From: Candidatus Methylomirabilis tolerans
GTDB taxonomy: Bacteria; Methylomirabilota; Methylomirabilia; Methylomirabilales; Methylomirabilaceae
Direction: 5' to 3'
Length of the DNA: 64,000 nucleotides
Assembly (NCBI GenBank): GCA_019912425.1
Contig: JAIOIU010000162.1
Span: forward strand, 49,311 to 113,310
Numbering within the stretch: position 1 is the first letter of the stretch; the number at the start of each line of letters is the position of its first letter. A program made the position numbers and the translations under genes. The notes beneath the pieces are model-generated. The model was not told where the DNA came from. It ran no database searches and was given only the letters and a program-made list of their open reading frames with translations. Positions 42,393 through 50,954 of the stretch are shown in pieces.

Positions 42393-43054
42393 CCGCGAAG
42401 AATTCCGATACCGGATTCAGATGGAAAATGCTGGTGATTGCTGGAGTGACCGCAGCGATCTTGTGGACGCCTGGACAGGGCTTTGCCGGTCCGGCAACGG
42501 ATCAGGTCAAGGAGACCGTTGACCAGGTGCTAAAGATCTTGGCCGATCCGACGCTCAAGAGTGGGCAGAAAACCAAGGAGCGTCGGGCGAAGCTCCGGAA
42601 GACCGTATTGGAACGATTTGATTTCTCCGAGATGTCAAAGCGCTCCATGGGCCGGTACTGGAGCGAGCGTACTCCCGAGGAGCGTGAGAATTTCGTTGGC
42701 CTCTTCACCGACTTATTGGAGCGGGCGTATATCGACCGAGTCGAGGGGTACACGGGCGAGCAGATCCTGTACCTGGAGGAGACGGCGGACGGAAACTATT
42801 CCGAGGTACGGACGAAGATCGTGACCAAGCGGAACCAGGAAATTCCAATCCAGTACCGTCTGCAGAAGGCCGACTCCAGTTGGGAGGTCTACGACATTGT
42901 TATCGAGGGCGTAAGCTTGGTGAATAACTATCGCACTCAGTTCAGCAAGATCATCCGTACCTCCTCCTACCAGGAATTGGTCAAGAAGATGCAGGCGAAG
43001 GTCGAGGGTGAGGAGACGGCAGAGCTTGGTACTCCTAAGTCGAAGGTCCGGTGA
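42389..43054 (+). CDS. mlaC: Periplasmic phospholipid-binding protein MlaC
   Basis: 221 residues with a signal peptide (cleavage after about residue 34, near GFAGPA). The MlaC/Ttg2D pattern is visible: KTVLERFDFSEMSKRSMGRYW, FTDLLERAYIDRVEGY, and WEVYDIVIEGVSLVNNYRTQF. Carries phospholipid across the periplasm. It overlaps the TolC-like gene by 4 bp, so the two are coupled. Confidence 0.94.
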   Translation: MTAKNSDTGFRWKMLVIAGVTAAILWTPGQGFAGPATDQVKETVDQVLKILADPTLKSGQKTKERRAKLRKTVLERFDFSEMSKRSMGRYWSERTPEERENFVGLFTDLLERAYIDRVEGYTGEQILYLEETADGNYSEVRTKIVTKRNQEIPIQYRLQKADSSWEVYDIVIEGVSLVNNYRTQFSKIIRTSSYQELVKKMQAKVEGEETAELGTPKSKVR

Positions 43055-43067
43055 AGAAGGAGTCGCT

Positions 43068-43277
43068 ATGACAGGTGAAGTTCAAAACCTTTATCATAAG
43101 ATTACGATCTGGTGCGCCACCGGTCATCCAGCGTACCTCTCTTCGGATATGGCGAGGGGCTTCAGCGATTATCTGCTGAATTTTCTCAAATCGGCTGAGG
43201 GAGAAAGATTCCTGCGGACCCTGGGCTATGTCCGGTTAGTCGAATCTGCCGGGGACAAGAAGAGCGGAGAGGCCTAA
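43068..43277 (+). CDS. Uncharacterised 69-residue protein
   Basis: ATG 43068, 13 bp after mlaC, behind AAGGAGT. A small soluble protein with a helical centre (MARGFSDYLLNFLKSAEGERFLRTLGYVRL). I do not recognise it. Same strand and spacing as the mla genes, so likely the last cistron of that operon. Confidence 0.6.
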   Translation: MTGEVQNLYHKITIWCATGHPAYLSSDMARGFSDYLLNFLKSAEGERFLRTLGYVRLVESAGDKKSGEA

Positions 43278-43282
43278 CCGGC

Positions 43283-43513
43283 TTATCGCTTTCCTTGCTG
43301 CTGCAAGTCCAGGAGGATCTTTTCGAGAGACTCCTTGGCGTGCCGGGCCTGTTCTACGTGAGGGCCCAGGAACTGGATCAGTTCATTCCGCATGGTTGGT
43401 CTCAGCGGCGTCAGGAAACGTACGATCCCTTGCAGCGCCCCGTCGATCGCCTCCACCGCGGCCCGTATTTGTTCCCGAATCGCCTCTTCTGCGTGTGATT
43501 GTTCCTCTGTCAC
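43283..43513 (-). CDS. Uncharacterised 76-residue helical protein
   Basis: Almost entirely helical and amphipathic (EEAIREQIRAAVEAIDGALQGIVRFL and HVEQARHAKESLEKILLDLQQQ in two helices). GGGAG precedes the start on the minus strand (43521-43517). It converges on the mla operon with 5 bp between stops. No family recognised. Confidence 0.6.
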   Translation of the reverse strand: MTEEQSHAEEAIREQIRAAVEAIDGALQGIVRFLTPLRPTMRNELIQFLGPHVEQARHAKESLEKILLDLQQQGKR

Positions 43514-43660
43514 GTTGAACTCCCTTTCTATTTCTTCAGCCTATTCAGCGCCTATGTCTATGAGCTTACACGACGTATCCTCCCGAAGCAAGAGGATGAC
43601 GCAAGATGAGCCGAACCGGTTGAAGCGATGGGGGTAATCTGGTATTCTTAATAACTAAAG

Positions 43661-46144
43661 ATGGCAAAAGGACACAGCCCCATCGAGATCGGTTCATCGT
43701 CCCTGTCGCAAGACGCGCGGGTTCTCATCGATTCGTTCCGCGACCGGTACCCGTTCCCCCTTGACCCGTTCCAGGAAGAGGCCATCGGCCTGATCGCGGG
43801 GGGCACCTCCGTGATCGTCTCCGCGCCAACCGGCGCGGGCAAAACCCTCATCGCTGAATTCGCGATCTACCGGGCCCTGGCTCACCAGCACCGTATCGCC
43901 TACACGACCCCCATAAAGGCTCTGAGCAACCAGAAGTATGCCGATTTTACCCGTCAGTGGGGTGAAGAGACGGTAGGCATTCTCACCGGCGACGTGAAGG
44001 TGAATCCTCGCGCACCACTCGTGATCATGACCACCGAGATCCTCCGAAACAAGTTCTATGGGGGCGAGTTCGAGGGGCTTTACTATGTAGTGCTGGACGA
44101 ATGTCACTATATGGGGAATGTAGGGCGGGGAACGGTCTGGGAAGAGATCATCATCAACTGCCCTCCTGAAGTCCAGCTTGTCGCTCTCTCGGCCACCGTC
44201 AGCAATATTGGCGAGATTGCTGAGTGGATCGGCCAGACGCACCGACCGATCCGGCCCATCCATCATCCGGTCAGACCAGTGCCGCTACAGTACCTGCTCT
44301 GCGATAAGGAGGGGCAGCTCTGGCCACCAGAGCCGGCTTCGGCCCGTCGGATTCTACAAGCCTCCTTCTCAGGCCGAAGCATGTCGGAGGGTCGGGATAT
44401 CGGCCGATGGGGGCGGCGTGGAGAACGGCGGCACCATATCGTCCGCCGTCGCGGGCTCGACGAGAGCATCGCGATTTCCGTATTGCGGGCGCACCACTGG
44501 CTGCCGGTCATCTACTTTATCTTCAGTCGATCCGGATGCGAACGGGCTCTCGCTCGACTTCTGGATCGAAGCGAGCCGCTCCTGGATCCCGCCAGAGGTG
44601 AGGAGGTCGAGGAGGCGATCCAACGGACGCTCCTCGATTATCCGAGCATCAGCCCTGAGAGCGATCTGAATCAACTGATCCTGCGTGGGCTCCGTCGCGG
44701 TGCGGGGCTGCACCACGCCGGCGTCCTGCCGGCGCTTAAGCGGCTTACGGAGGTCCTGTTTGAGCGAGGATTGGTGAGGATCGTCTTCGCGACCGAAACC
44801 ATGAGCCTGGGGATACACATGCCGGCCAAAAGCGTGGTGATCGGAGGACTTCGTAAGCGGAGCGATCTCGGGTTCCGGGGACTCACCGTTGGGGAGCTGA
44901 CTCAGATGGCCGGGCGGGCCGGGCGACGGGGAATCGATCCTGAAGGGACTTGCCTCCTGGCGCTCGATTCTGCTGAGGCGGCCGAGGACGCCGTTCGTCT
45001 GGTGCAAGGCGAGCCGGAGCCGATCGAGAGCCGATTCCGGATCGGCTACGGCAGCGCTGCCTTGCTGATCGCACTGTACCGAGAACCGGAGGCGATCCGC
45101 AAGACCATTGAGAAAAGTTTCGGCCAGTTTCAGAATCGGCGGAAGATCGAGACCATCCGGGTGGAACAGACGGAGTTGATCCGCAGGCTGGCCGACGCCG
45201 AAGGCATAGCATCGCCCTGTTGCCCGGTCAGTACGCTGATCGAGTATCGTGAGCGGCGCGCCGCGATCGAGCAAGAGCGGGAACGGCTCAGGAATCTGCG
45301 GATAGCGACCGCGCGCGCCGGCCGTACAGGTGGTCGTGGTCGTGGTCGACCTGTCCCTTCATCGCTCAGTTTCTTCGTCGGAGAATCGGCTGAGGAAGGC
45401 AGGGCAAAACTCGACGCGATGGCCCTTGCCCTATCCCAGATGCCCTGTCACCGCTGCCCGGAACGGGGGTTCAGGGAACGACAGATTAAGCAGTCGCGAC
45501 GACTGGGGCAGGTGCTGGAGCGCCACCACCAGATGCAGCAACAACTGCAGGATTCCTACTGGGAACAGTTCCTGCGGGTTGTGACGATCCTCCAGCACTT
45601 CGGCTACCTCGAAGATGGGCGGCTGGGCGCGGAAGGTCGTCTCATCGCATCACTGCGCCACGATAATGAACTGTTGGTAGCTCGGGTCGCCTTCTCCGGC
45701 CTCATGGATGGGCTTTTACCGGAGGAACTCGCAGCGCTGCTCTCATGTCTGGTGGAGGAACCGCGAGGCACCGAGCAGGCAGCAGCTAAGCTGTTCCTCC
45801 GCGATCAGGCGCACCTTCGCCGGCGCGTGAAGACGTTGGACGAGCTGAGCCAGGAAGTCGACAGAGTTCAGCGGTCTTACCATGTCGGTCTTCCGGTCTC
45901 GATGCACACGACCTATCTGGCGGCCGCCCATCGGTGGGCCTCTGGCGAGGATGACTGGCTGGCACTGGTCGAGCAGAGTTTCGGGGGGCACGAGGGTGAC
46001 CTCATCCGGGCATTCCGTCGCCTCATCGACCTGTGCCGGCAGCTCGAAGAGAGCCCGGAACTGCCGGTAGAACTGACGCGAACGCTCTCGCGGGCAACCG
46101 CGATGTTGGATCGAGGCATCGTCCTGGAATCCGCATTGATCTAG
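43661..46144 (+). CDS. Ski2/Mtr4-like superfamily II RNA helicase
   Basis: 827 residues. Walker A is APTGAGKTLIAEFA, motif II is DECHYMGN (DExH type), motif III is ALSATVSN and motif VI is QMAGRAGRRGIDPEG. A charged insertion (about residues 218-275, GRDIGRWGRRGERRHHIVRR) separates the helicase lobes. The C-terminal ~350 residues resemble the DSHCT/winged-helix region of Ski2-like proteins. Bacterial members occur in actinobacteria and cyanobacteria and are thought to act in RNA processing or decay. GTG/TTG alternatives exist, but ATG 43661 is preferred. Confidence 0.88.
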   Translation: MAKGHSPIEIGSSSLSQDARVLIDSFRDRYPFPLDPFQEEAIGLIAGGTSVIVSAPTGAGKTLIAEFAIYRALAHQHRIAYTTPIKALSNQKYADFTRQWGEETVGILTGDVKVNPRAPLVIMTTEILRNKFYGGEFEGLYYVVLDECHYMGNVGRGTVWEEIIINCPPEVQLVALSATVSNIGEIAEWIGQTHRPIRPIHHPVRPVPLQYLLCDKEGQLWPPEPASARRILQASFSGRSMSEGRDIGRWGRRGERRHHIVRRRGLDESIAISVLRAHHWLPVIYFIFSRSGCERALARLLDRSEPLLDPARGEEVEEAIQRTLLDYPSISPESDLNQLILRGLRRGAGLHHAGVLPALKRLTEVLFERGLVRIVFATETMSLGIHMPAKSVVIGGLRKRSDLGFRGLTVGELTQMAGRAGRRGIDPEGTCLLALDSAEAAEDAVRLVQGEPEPIESRFRIGYGSAALLIALYREPEAIRKTIEKSFGQFQNRRKIETIRVEQTELIRRLADAEGIASPCCPVSTLIEYRERRAAIEQERERLRNLRIATARAGRTGGRGRGRPVPSSLSFFVGESAEEGRAKLDAMALALSQMPCHRCPERGFRERQIKQSRRLGQVLERHHQMQQQLQDSYWEQFLRVVTILQHFGYLEDGRLGAEGRLIASLRHDNELLVARVAFSGLMDGLLPEELAALLSCLVEEPRGTEQAAAKLFLRDQAHLRRRVKTLDELSQEVDRVQRSYHVGLPVSMHTTYLAAAHRWASGEDDWLALVEQSFGGHEGDLIRAFRRLIDLCRQLEESPELPVELTRTLSRATAMLDRGIVLESALI

Positions 46145-46155
46145 AGGGATAATCG

Positions 46156-47652
46156 ATGGTTGCATCGCGCGTCACCACACCGCAAGTGATTGGGAGCGGG
46201 GGACCGCCACTCACGTCACCCTACGAAGGGGTGGCATTGCTGGCAGACCCGATCCACCGCTATATCCTCTTCACCGTCCCGATGGGTGACCGATCGGAAC
46301 GGACCGAGAAAGAGGTCATTGATAACCCCTGGGTCCAACGGTTGCGCCGCATTCACCAACTGCAGAGTACCTGGTGGGTCTATCCTTCCGGCGAACACAG
46401 TCGGTTCCAGCATGTCCTGGGGACCATGCACATGGCCGGCAAATTCGCTCGACACCTCTATCCCAGCCTGAAGGAGACATTCGGGGAGGCGCTACCGTCG
46501 GAGCCGTTCATCGAAGAGCTTCTGAGACTTGCCGGGTTGCTCCACGACGTGGGACACGGTCCCTTCGGGCATTTTTTCGACGACCACTTCCTGCAGCAGT
46601 TTCACGTCGGCGGCGAGCGGCTGAACCACGAAATCCTGGGTATGGCCATCATCACGAAGAGACTAGGGGGGATCATCAAAGCAATCCGCCGAAGTCCGAG
46701 CGGGCCGTTTCTGCCGAATGAGCGGCTCGACCCCGAACAGATCGCCTTTCTGATCAAAAAGCCGGAGGCCGGCTCCTCGGCTCAACTCAGGACAGGCCTC
46801 ATGGCTAAGTGTCCGGACTGGCTGCTGGCGCTCCGTCCGCTCTTCTCCGGGATCTACACCGTAGATAACCTCGATTACGTCCAGCGAGACGCCTATATGA
46901 CCGGCTTCTCGCTTGACATGGTGGATATCGAGCGGCTGCTGCTGTACACGTTTTTCACGCCGCAGGGGCTGACCCTGCACAAAGCCGGAGAGTCGGCCCT
47001 GATGCGGTTCCTGAACGCGAAGATCGCTCTTTACGTGAACGTCTACCATCACCGGACGACCCGGGCTATCGACCTGCACATACAGGAGATCTTCAAGGGG
47101 ACGATGGCGAGAATCGCCCCGTACAATCCATACAAAGCGCTGGACCGATACCTGGAGCTGACCGATTGGTTCCTGCTCGAGCGGGTCCGCGAGTGGGCCG
47201 GCTCAAAGGATCCGCATGAGTGGGCGCTGGGAGCGGAATGGGGGAAGATCTCGGGTCGGAAGGTCAAGTGGAAGATGGCCTATGACTTTGTCTCCACCAT
47301 CGAAGAGTCGCAGCGGATGGTCCAGTTTCGGACTGCCACACATCTGGAGGAGGCGATTCGCCGCCACCTGTCCAAGCGCCTGCATAGAATCGAGTTCAAG
47401 GTGGACATGGCCGCGCTCGATCCCCGTCCCATCAACCCTCTGGCCGAAGGGAGCAAGCAGATCTTCATGTACAATCCGGCGACAGGCGAGGTATCGCCAA
47501 GACCCCTTATGGAGCTATTTCGCGATATCCCGCCCAAGGTGGCCCGCTACCGGGTCTTCACCACAGATCGCCGGTACGTCAAGGCCCTCAGCGAGGCCTC
47601 CGAGAAGGCGCTTACCGGTTCCGCCGGCGAGTCGGTCCCGACGAATATCTAA
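46156..47652 (+). CDS. HD-domain phosphohydrolase (SAMHD1/dGTPase-like)
   Basis: 498 residues. The HD motif lies in LLRLAGLLHDVGHGPFGHFF, preceded by EHSRFQHVLGTMHMA (first His) and followed by LDYVQRDAYMTGF (last Asp). This order (H...HD...D) is that of the YdhJ/SAMHD1 branch rather than signalling HD-GYP. Substrate is probably a nucleotide, but not determined. It begins 12 bp after the helicase stop, so the two may be co-expressed and linked to RNA or nucleotide turnover. Confidence 0.87.
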   Translation: MVASRVTTPQVIGSGGPPLTSPYEGVALLADPIHRYILFTVPMGDRSERTEKEVIDNPWVQRLRRIHQLQSTWWVYPSGEHSRFQHVLGTMHMAGKFARHLYPSLKETFGEALPSEPFIEELLRLAGLLHDVGHGPFGHFFDDHFLQQFHVGGERLNHEILGMAIITKRLGGIIKAIRRSPSGPFLPNERLDPEQIAFLIKKPEAGSSAQLRTGLMAKCPDWLLALRPLFSGIYTVDNLDYVQRDAYMTGFSLDMVDIERLLLYTFFTPQGLTLHKAGESALMRFLNAKIALYVNVYHHRTTRAIDLHIQEIFKGTMARIAPYNPYKALDRYLELTDWFLLERVREWAGSKDPHEWALGAEWGKISGRKVKWKMAYDFVSTIEESQRMVQFRTATHLEEAIRRHLSKRLHRIEFKVDMAALDPRPINPLAEGSKQIFMYNPATGEVSPRPLMELFRDIPPKVARYRVFTTDRRYVKALSEASEKALTGSAGESVPTNI

Positions 47653-47800
47653 CCGTGCAATGAGGGTTCTTGGGAGGCCCGGAAAAATGTTTGACATCTC
47701 GGTGGACACATGGCAAAGTACGCTGGCGTCAATAGAGGGGATATGGCGCAAGAGGGGTACGTAATACTGTGATCAAGGATTCCGCGTGGAGGGATAGGCG

Positions 47801-48109
47801 ATGTTCTATATGATTGAGTTTGACCAGAAACCAGGGATTAAAGGGAGGCAGGTAGCTGAAGCGTATCAGCGGTTTGCCAACCACTTCGCAAAGCTCCTCC
47901 CGCAGTTTAAGCTCGTTGGTCTTTTCTCCCGCGACCTCTACATGGGGCATCGTCCTCAGTACCTTGCGCTCTGGGAGTTCTCCGCCTATGCGGATCTCGA
48001 CGCATGGAACCACCTCTGGACGACGGACGAAGAGGGGCGACGACTGGCCCAGGAACTGAGCGAACTTGCGCAAGACTGGGATGCCAAGGTGATGGCCAAG
48101 CTGCTCTGA
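47801..48109 (+). CDS. Uncharacterised 102-residue protein, possible dimeric alpha-beta barrel
   Basis: Compact soluble protein: strand-like FYMIEFDQKP, helix, FKLVGLFSRDLYMG, then YLALWEFSAYADLDAWNHLW. The ferredoxin-like pattern with aromatic residues resembles the dimeric alpha-beta barrel proteins (NIPSNAP/EthD-like), but this is a fold guess. GGAGGGATAGGCG precedes ATG 47801. Stands alone before tRNA-Met. Confidence 0.6.
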   Translation: MFYMIEFDQKPGIKGRQVAEAYQRFANHFAKLLPQFKLVGLFSRDLYMGHRPQYLALWEFSAYADLDAWNHLWTTDEEGRRLAQELSELAQDWDAKVMAKLL

Positions 48110-48132
48110 GATAGGTAGATGCGGTTTGCACT

Positions 48133-48160
48133 GTAGGGGCACGTTGCAACGTGCCCCTAC
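48133..48160 (+). repeat. 28-bp perfect palindrome
   Basis: GTAGGGGCACGTTG followed by its exact reverse complement with no spacer. The GTAGGGGCA...TGCCCCTAC theme is familiar as a dispersed repeat in many genomes. It lies 7 bp before tRNA-Met. Confidence 0.8.
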
Positions 48161-48166
48161 GATAAC

Positions 48167-48243
48167 GGCGGTGTAGCTCAGTCGGTCAGAGCACGCGGCT
48201 CATATCCGCGGCGTCACTGGTTCGAGTCCAGTCACCGCCACCA
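48167..48243 (+). tRNA. tRNA-Met (anticodon CAT)
   Basis: 77 nt including an encoded CCA. Acceptor GGCGGTG/CACCGCC; anticodon stem CGCGG/CCGCG around CTCATAT with CAT at 48201-48203; T-arm GGTTCGAGTCC. The G1-C72 pair and lack of three G-C pairs in the anticodon stem argue against initiator. An isoleucine tRNA with lysidine at the CAT cannot be excluded. Confidence 0.88.
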
Positions 48244-48282
48244 ACTTCAGCTACAGGTGTCAGCTTCAGACGAGCCCCCCTA

Positions 48283-48346
48283 TCCCCCTTTCTAAAATGG
48301 GGGACATTCCCGATAGGCCTCCGTGCCTCCCCCTTTCGTAGGGGGA
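48283..48346 (+). repeat. Two C-tract/G-tract hairpins (same family as 11353-11377)
   Basis: TCCCCC at 48283-48288 with GGGGGA at 48299-48304, and TCCCCC at 48328-48333 with GGGGGA at 48341-48346, each with CTTT-like loops. Tandem arrangement of a dispersed repeat between tRNA-Met and the cupin gene. Confidence 0.65.
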
Positions 48347-48412
48347 TTGAAGGGGTTTCCATCGGCCGTGGTGCGGCCGCGGCCGCTTGGGGTGTTGCTC
48401 AGCTAGCCGCGG

Positions 48413-48829
48413 CTACTTCACAGGGACGGTAAGCGGCTGGCCCTTCTCCGAAATGGTGAACGCCAAGGCCTTGGCTGGAGCCGTCGAACTGAAGTTCTTC
48501 ACACTATGCACCTGTTTCGGTGGCTGATGGAACGTATCGCCGGGCTTGAAAGTGACGGGCGGCTTTCCCTTGGCTTCGAAGCTAATCGTGCCTTCAAGGA
48601 GGTAGGCCAGCTCTTCTCCAGGGTGATAGTGGGGCTCGATGGTCGCTCCAGGTGCAAACTCCACCAAGGCCAGCACAGCCTCTTTCCCTTCAATTCCTGC
48701 CAGATCCGTCTTGATGAGCACGGTCCGTTTCATCGGTGCCTGCTGAGCATTCAAAGCCTGAGTCCCGATCACTCCCAGCGCGATTCCAACCGTCAAAGCC
48801 AAGGTAAGCAGTAAACCCGTTCGCTTCAT
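48413..48829 (-). CDS. Exported cupin-domain protein
   Basis: 138 residues from ATG 48829, which has the site AGGAGGA. The N-terminal signal peptide is TGLLLTLALTVGIALGV, cleaved about residue 27-30. The cupin core has PHYHPGEELAYLLEGTISFE with the two metal-binding histidines and the Glu, and GDTFHQPPKQVHSV with the last His. Small exported cupins of this kind are usually metal-binding proteins of unknown substrate. The frame extends upstream to 48925 without family sequence, so I reject that start. Confidence 0.85.
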   Translation of the reverse strand: MKRTGLLLTLALTVGIALGVIGTQALNAQQAPMKRTVLIKTDLAGIEGKEAVLALVEFAPGATIEPHYHPGEELAYLLEGTISFEAKGKPPVTFKPGDTFHQPPKQVHSVKNFSSTAPAKALAFTISEKGQPLTVPVK

Positions 48830-48947
48830 AGTGTCCTCCTGTGTAGCACCAAATCTGTGCCTCTTAAAAATGTTTTTTGAATTCCAGAGCAACACCCCAT
48901 GAGGCGCTGTCGCACCACGGCCCACGAAAATGTAATGCTGCGCAAGC

Positions 48948-49031
48948 GATCAGCTTTTAGCGGTCAGCTATCAGCTCCTCCGATACGCCCCTCCGCTTTA
49001 TCTGAAGCTGACGGCTGATTGCTGATAATTG
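48948..49031 (+). repeat. 84-bp heptad-periodic inverted element upstream of the IS
   Basis: Twelve heptamers in phase. The left half has GATCAGC, TTTTAGC, GGTCAGC and TATCAGC; the right half has the inverted theme with GAAGCTG, ACGGCTG and ATTGCTG. This is the cleanest example of a two-armed array with a spacer of four units. Confidence 0.85.
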
Positions 49032-49187
49032 AGGCCTTTTTTTAAGGAACATCCCTAATCGAGCCGCTCGCCCCAGGGACCCCTGAGAATAAAAATGTAT
49101 GGCGGAGTTCTGTTGTGGTCTGATGTTTTCACGGCGCAGTTGGTTTTTTGGCTCTTCTCCCAAACGAGTGGGTAAATTGTTAGGCTT

Positions 49188-50413
49188 CTAGATCTCCGGG
49201 AGCATGCACGTGAGGATTTTCAAGCGCAGATACTCCTCATCGCGTAGGCCATAAGCACGTCGTTGTAGAACACGGATCTTGTTATTGAGTCCCTCGACAA
49301 AGCCTAATGCCACCTTGTTCTCGGGTTGACAGTAGGCGGCGATCCCATCCCAGTGCCGCTCGATCATCTTGGCGAACTGCTCGTAGGGCTTGAGGCGTTG
49401 CCACTTGAGGGAGGCCCGCCAGTTCTCGAAGAACCGCCGGGCCCAGCCCTCCCTCTGGTAGTCCCACAGTTGCCCGAAGGACTCCTTGAGCAGGTACGCG
49501 GTGTTCAACCGCTTGTTGGCGACCAGCAAGGTGCTCAAGGCCCGTCGCCCGTCGAGCGTGAGGTTCTCCCGATGGGAGAGCAGCGTATACTTTTGTCCCT
49601 TGATGAACCGGCGGTCCTCCCCGGTGAGCCGGGCATATTCGCTCTTGCGCACCTTGTCCAGGGCCTCGCCCAGGTGACGCAGGATATGGAACTTGTCGAA
49701 GAGGATGGCCGTCTTCGGGGCGTGATCGGGTTTCAACGTGGAGGTGCGAAAGGCCTTCCACATGTCCATCACGGCCAGTCGAATCTTCCGGCTCTTCGTC
49801 GGCCCCAGCCACTGATAGAATCGGTCCATGCTTGCTTCCGACCGGTCCTTGCCTCCAAACCAGATGGGCCGATGACGCACCAGATCGCTCACCACAATCC
49901 GGTACGTGTGCCCTTTCTTGATCGACACTTCATCGATCCCAATGACCCGCGGCCCGGGGACCCCGATCCGCCGGAGTTGCTCGCGCATATACTGCGTGTC
50001 CAGCGCCTTGACCGTCTTCCAGTTCAGATGAAGCGCGTTGGCCACGTCCTTCAGGGGAGAGGCTCGACAGCGCCGTCCCACAAAGAAGGCAAACCGCTTC
50101 GCGTACAAGGGATTGTCGGCGATCCACGATGGGCGCTCCTGCCTCACCGCGCCACAGCTCTGGCACAGGACACGCCGGATTTCGACCTCCAGATAGACGC
50201 GAGTATCTCCACATGACAGATCCCGAATGTGACGCGTCTTGCGATCGTAAAACGTCCGATGCGATCGCCCGCAGGCGCCGCAACCCGTTTTTTTCCCCGT
50301 CGTACGAGCCGAAGAATCCGGGCCCTCGGATCACCACAGCATCCTCGCACCTGCGAGTCGGGACGGAATCCAGGGAACCGATAGGTATCTGTAAGGCTCT
50401 TCTTTTTTCGCAT
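49188..50413 (-). CDS. ISL3-family transposase, apparently made by -1 frameshifting
   Basis: The first part starts at ATG 50413 (KKSLTDTYRFPGFRP) and reads to GKK at codons 40-42. At 50294-50288 lies A AAA AAA, a slippery heptamer in the right phase. A -1 slip there enters the main frame, which begins at once with the zinc-finger cysteines (TGCGACGRSHRTFYDRK, later RRVLCQSCG) and continues through the DDE transposase (VIGIDEVSIKKGHTY, AVMDMWKAFR, final EEYLRLKILTCMLPE). The main frame has a TGA just upstream of the slip site and no ATG that would keep the zinc finger. The fused product would be 408 residues, a normal ISL3 size. An internal ATG at 50147 would yield a finger-less protein. Confidence 0.85.
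50288..50294 (-). promoter_or_regulatory. Slippery heptamer A AAA AAA for -1 frameshifting
   Basis: Seven consecutive A on the minus strand, placed so that the zero-frame codons are AAA AAA. It lies in the region where both transposase frames are open. No search for a downstream stimulatory stem was possible beyond noting the GC-rich sequence that follows. Confidence 0.65.
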
Positions 50414-50705
50414 CCGTAAAACGTACCACCTTTTCGCATCACTTTAAACCCAGAACACTCTTGTCCGGAGCCCATGTTCGACGATTCACAGCCTACTTTC
50501 TACCCACTCGTTTGGGAGAAGAGCCACTAATAATTTAAAGGGGGGCAGGTGTCTCACTCATATTGACACAGAGGGGTATGCTACCCAGCCCTGCGGGTGG
50601 TGGCAGACGATAACTATCTGCGACGTCACCTCTAACACCTGGCGATCGTATGCTCGCCACGCGATCCGCAAGAGGTTGATAGACAGGCTCATAAGCGTGA
50701 GTCGG

Positions 50706-50954
50706 CTAGCTGAGCTGGCCGTGTCCGTCGCAACGTCCACATATAGAGGTAGTTTTGCCGTTGACGCAAAACGGGCATCTCATGTTGCCAAACGAATCGC
50801 AGTCTGGGCATGGCGAGTACCCCAGTCGCGTTGGCATAGGGATCCGGGTGCTGCCTCCGCACCGAATACAATTGATTTTCGCCTCACCGTTGCATTTCTT
50901 ACAGATTGGGTGGCCCGAGCCTTGGCAATCCGGACATCTTTCGCGTGTTGTCAT
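50706..50954 (-). CDS. Cysteine-rich protein with six CxxC motifs (DnaJ-zinc-finger-like), downstream member
   Basis: 82 residues with 12 cysteines, all in CxxC pairs: CPDCQGSG, CKKCNG, CIRCGG, CPDCDSFG, CPFCVNG and CGRCDGHG. The CxxCxGxG spacing is that of the DnaJ zinc-binding domain, but there is no J domain and no C-terminal substrate domain. ATG 50952-50954 overlaps the stop of the preceding small gene as ATGA. Function unknown; a zinc-dependent chaperone or disulphide role is conceivable. Confidence 0.7.
   Translation of the reverse strand: MTTRERCPDCQGSGHPICKKCNGEAKINCIRCGGSTRIPMPTRLGYSPCPDCDSFGNMRCPFCVNGKTTSICGRCDGHGQLS

Larger units (their letters stand above)
49150..50525 (-). mobile_element. 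ISL3-family insertion sequence, 1,376 bp
   Basis: Bounded by 25-bp perfect terminal inverted repeats (49150-49174 and 50501-50525) that begin GGCTCTTCTCCCAAACGAG. It contains one transposase gene in two overlapping frames on the minus strand. I found no 8-bp target duplication at the edges, so either one flank has changed or the element moved by another route. Copy number outside the window is unknown. Confidence 0.92.

Noticed and set aside
49326..50216. 296-residue open frame on the plus strand across the transposase
   Set aside because: It is antisense to a recognisable ISL3 transposase and has no family features.
49142..50533. Target-site duplication flanking the ISL3 element
   Set aside because: The 8 bp on the left (GGTTTTTT-like) and on the right (ACTAATAA) do not match.
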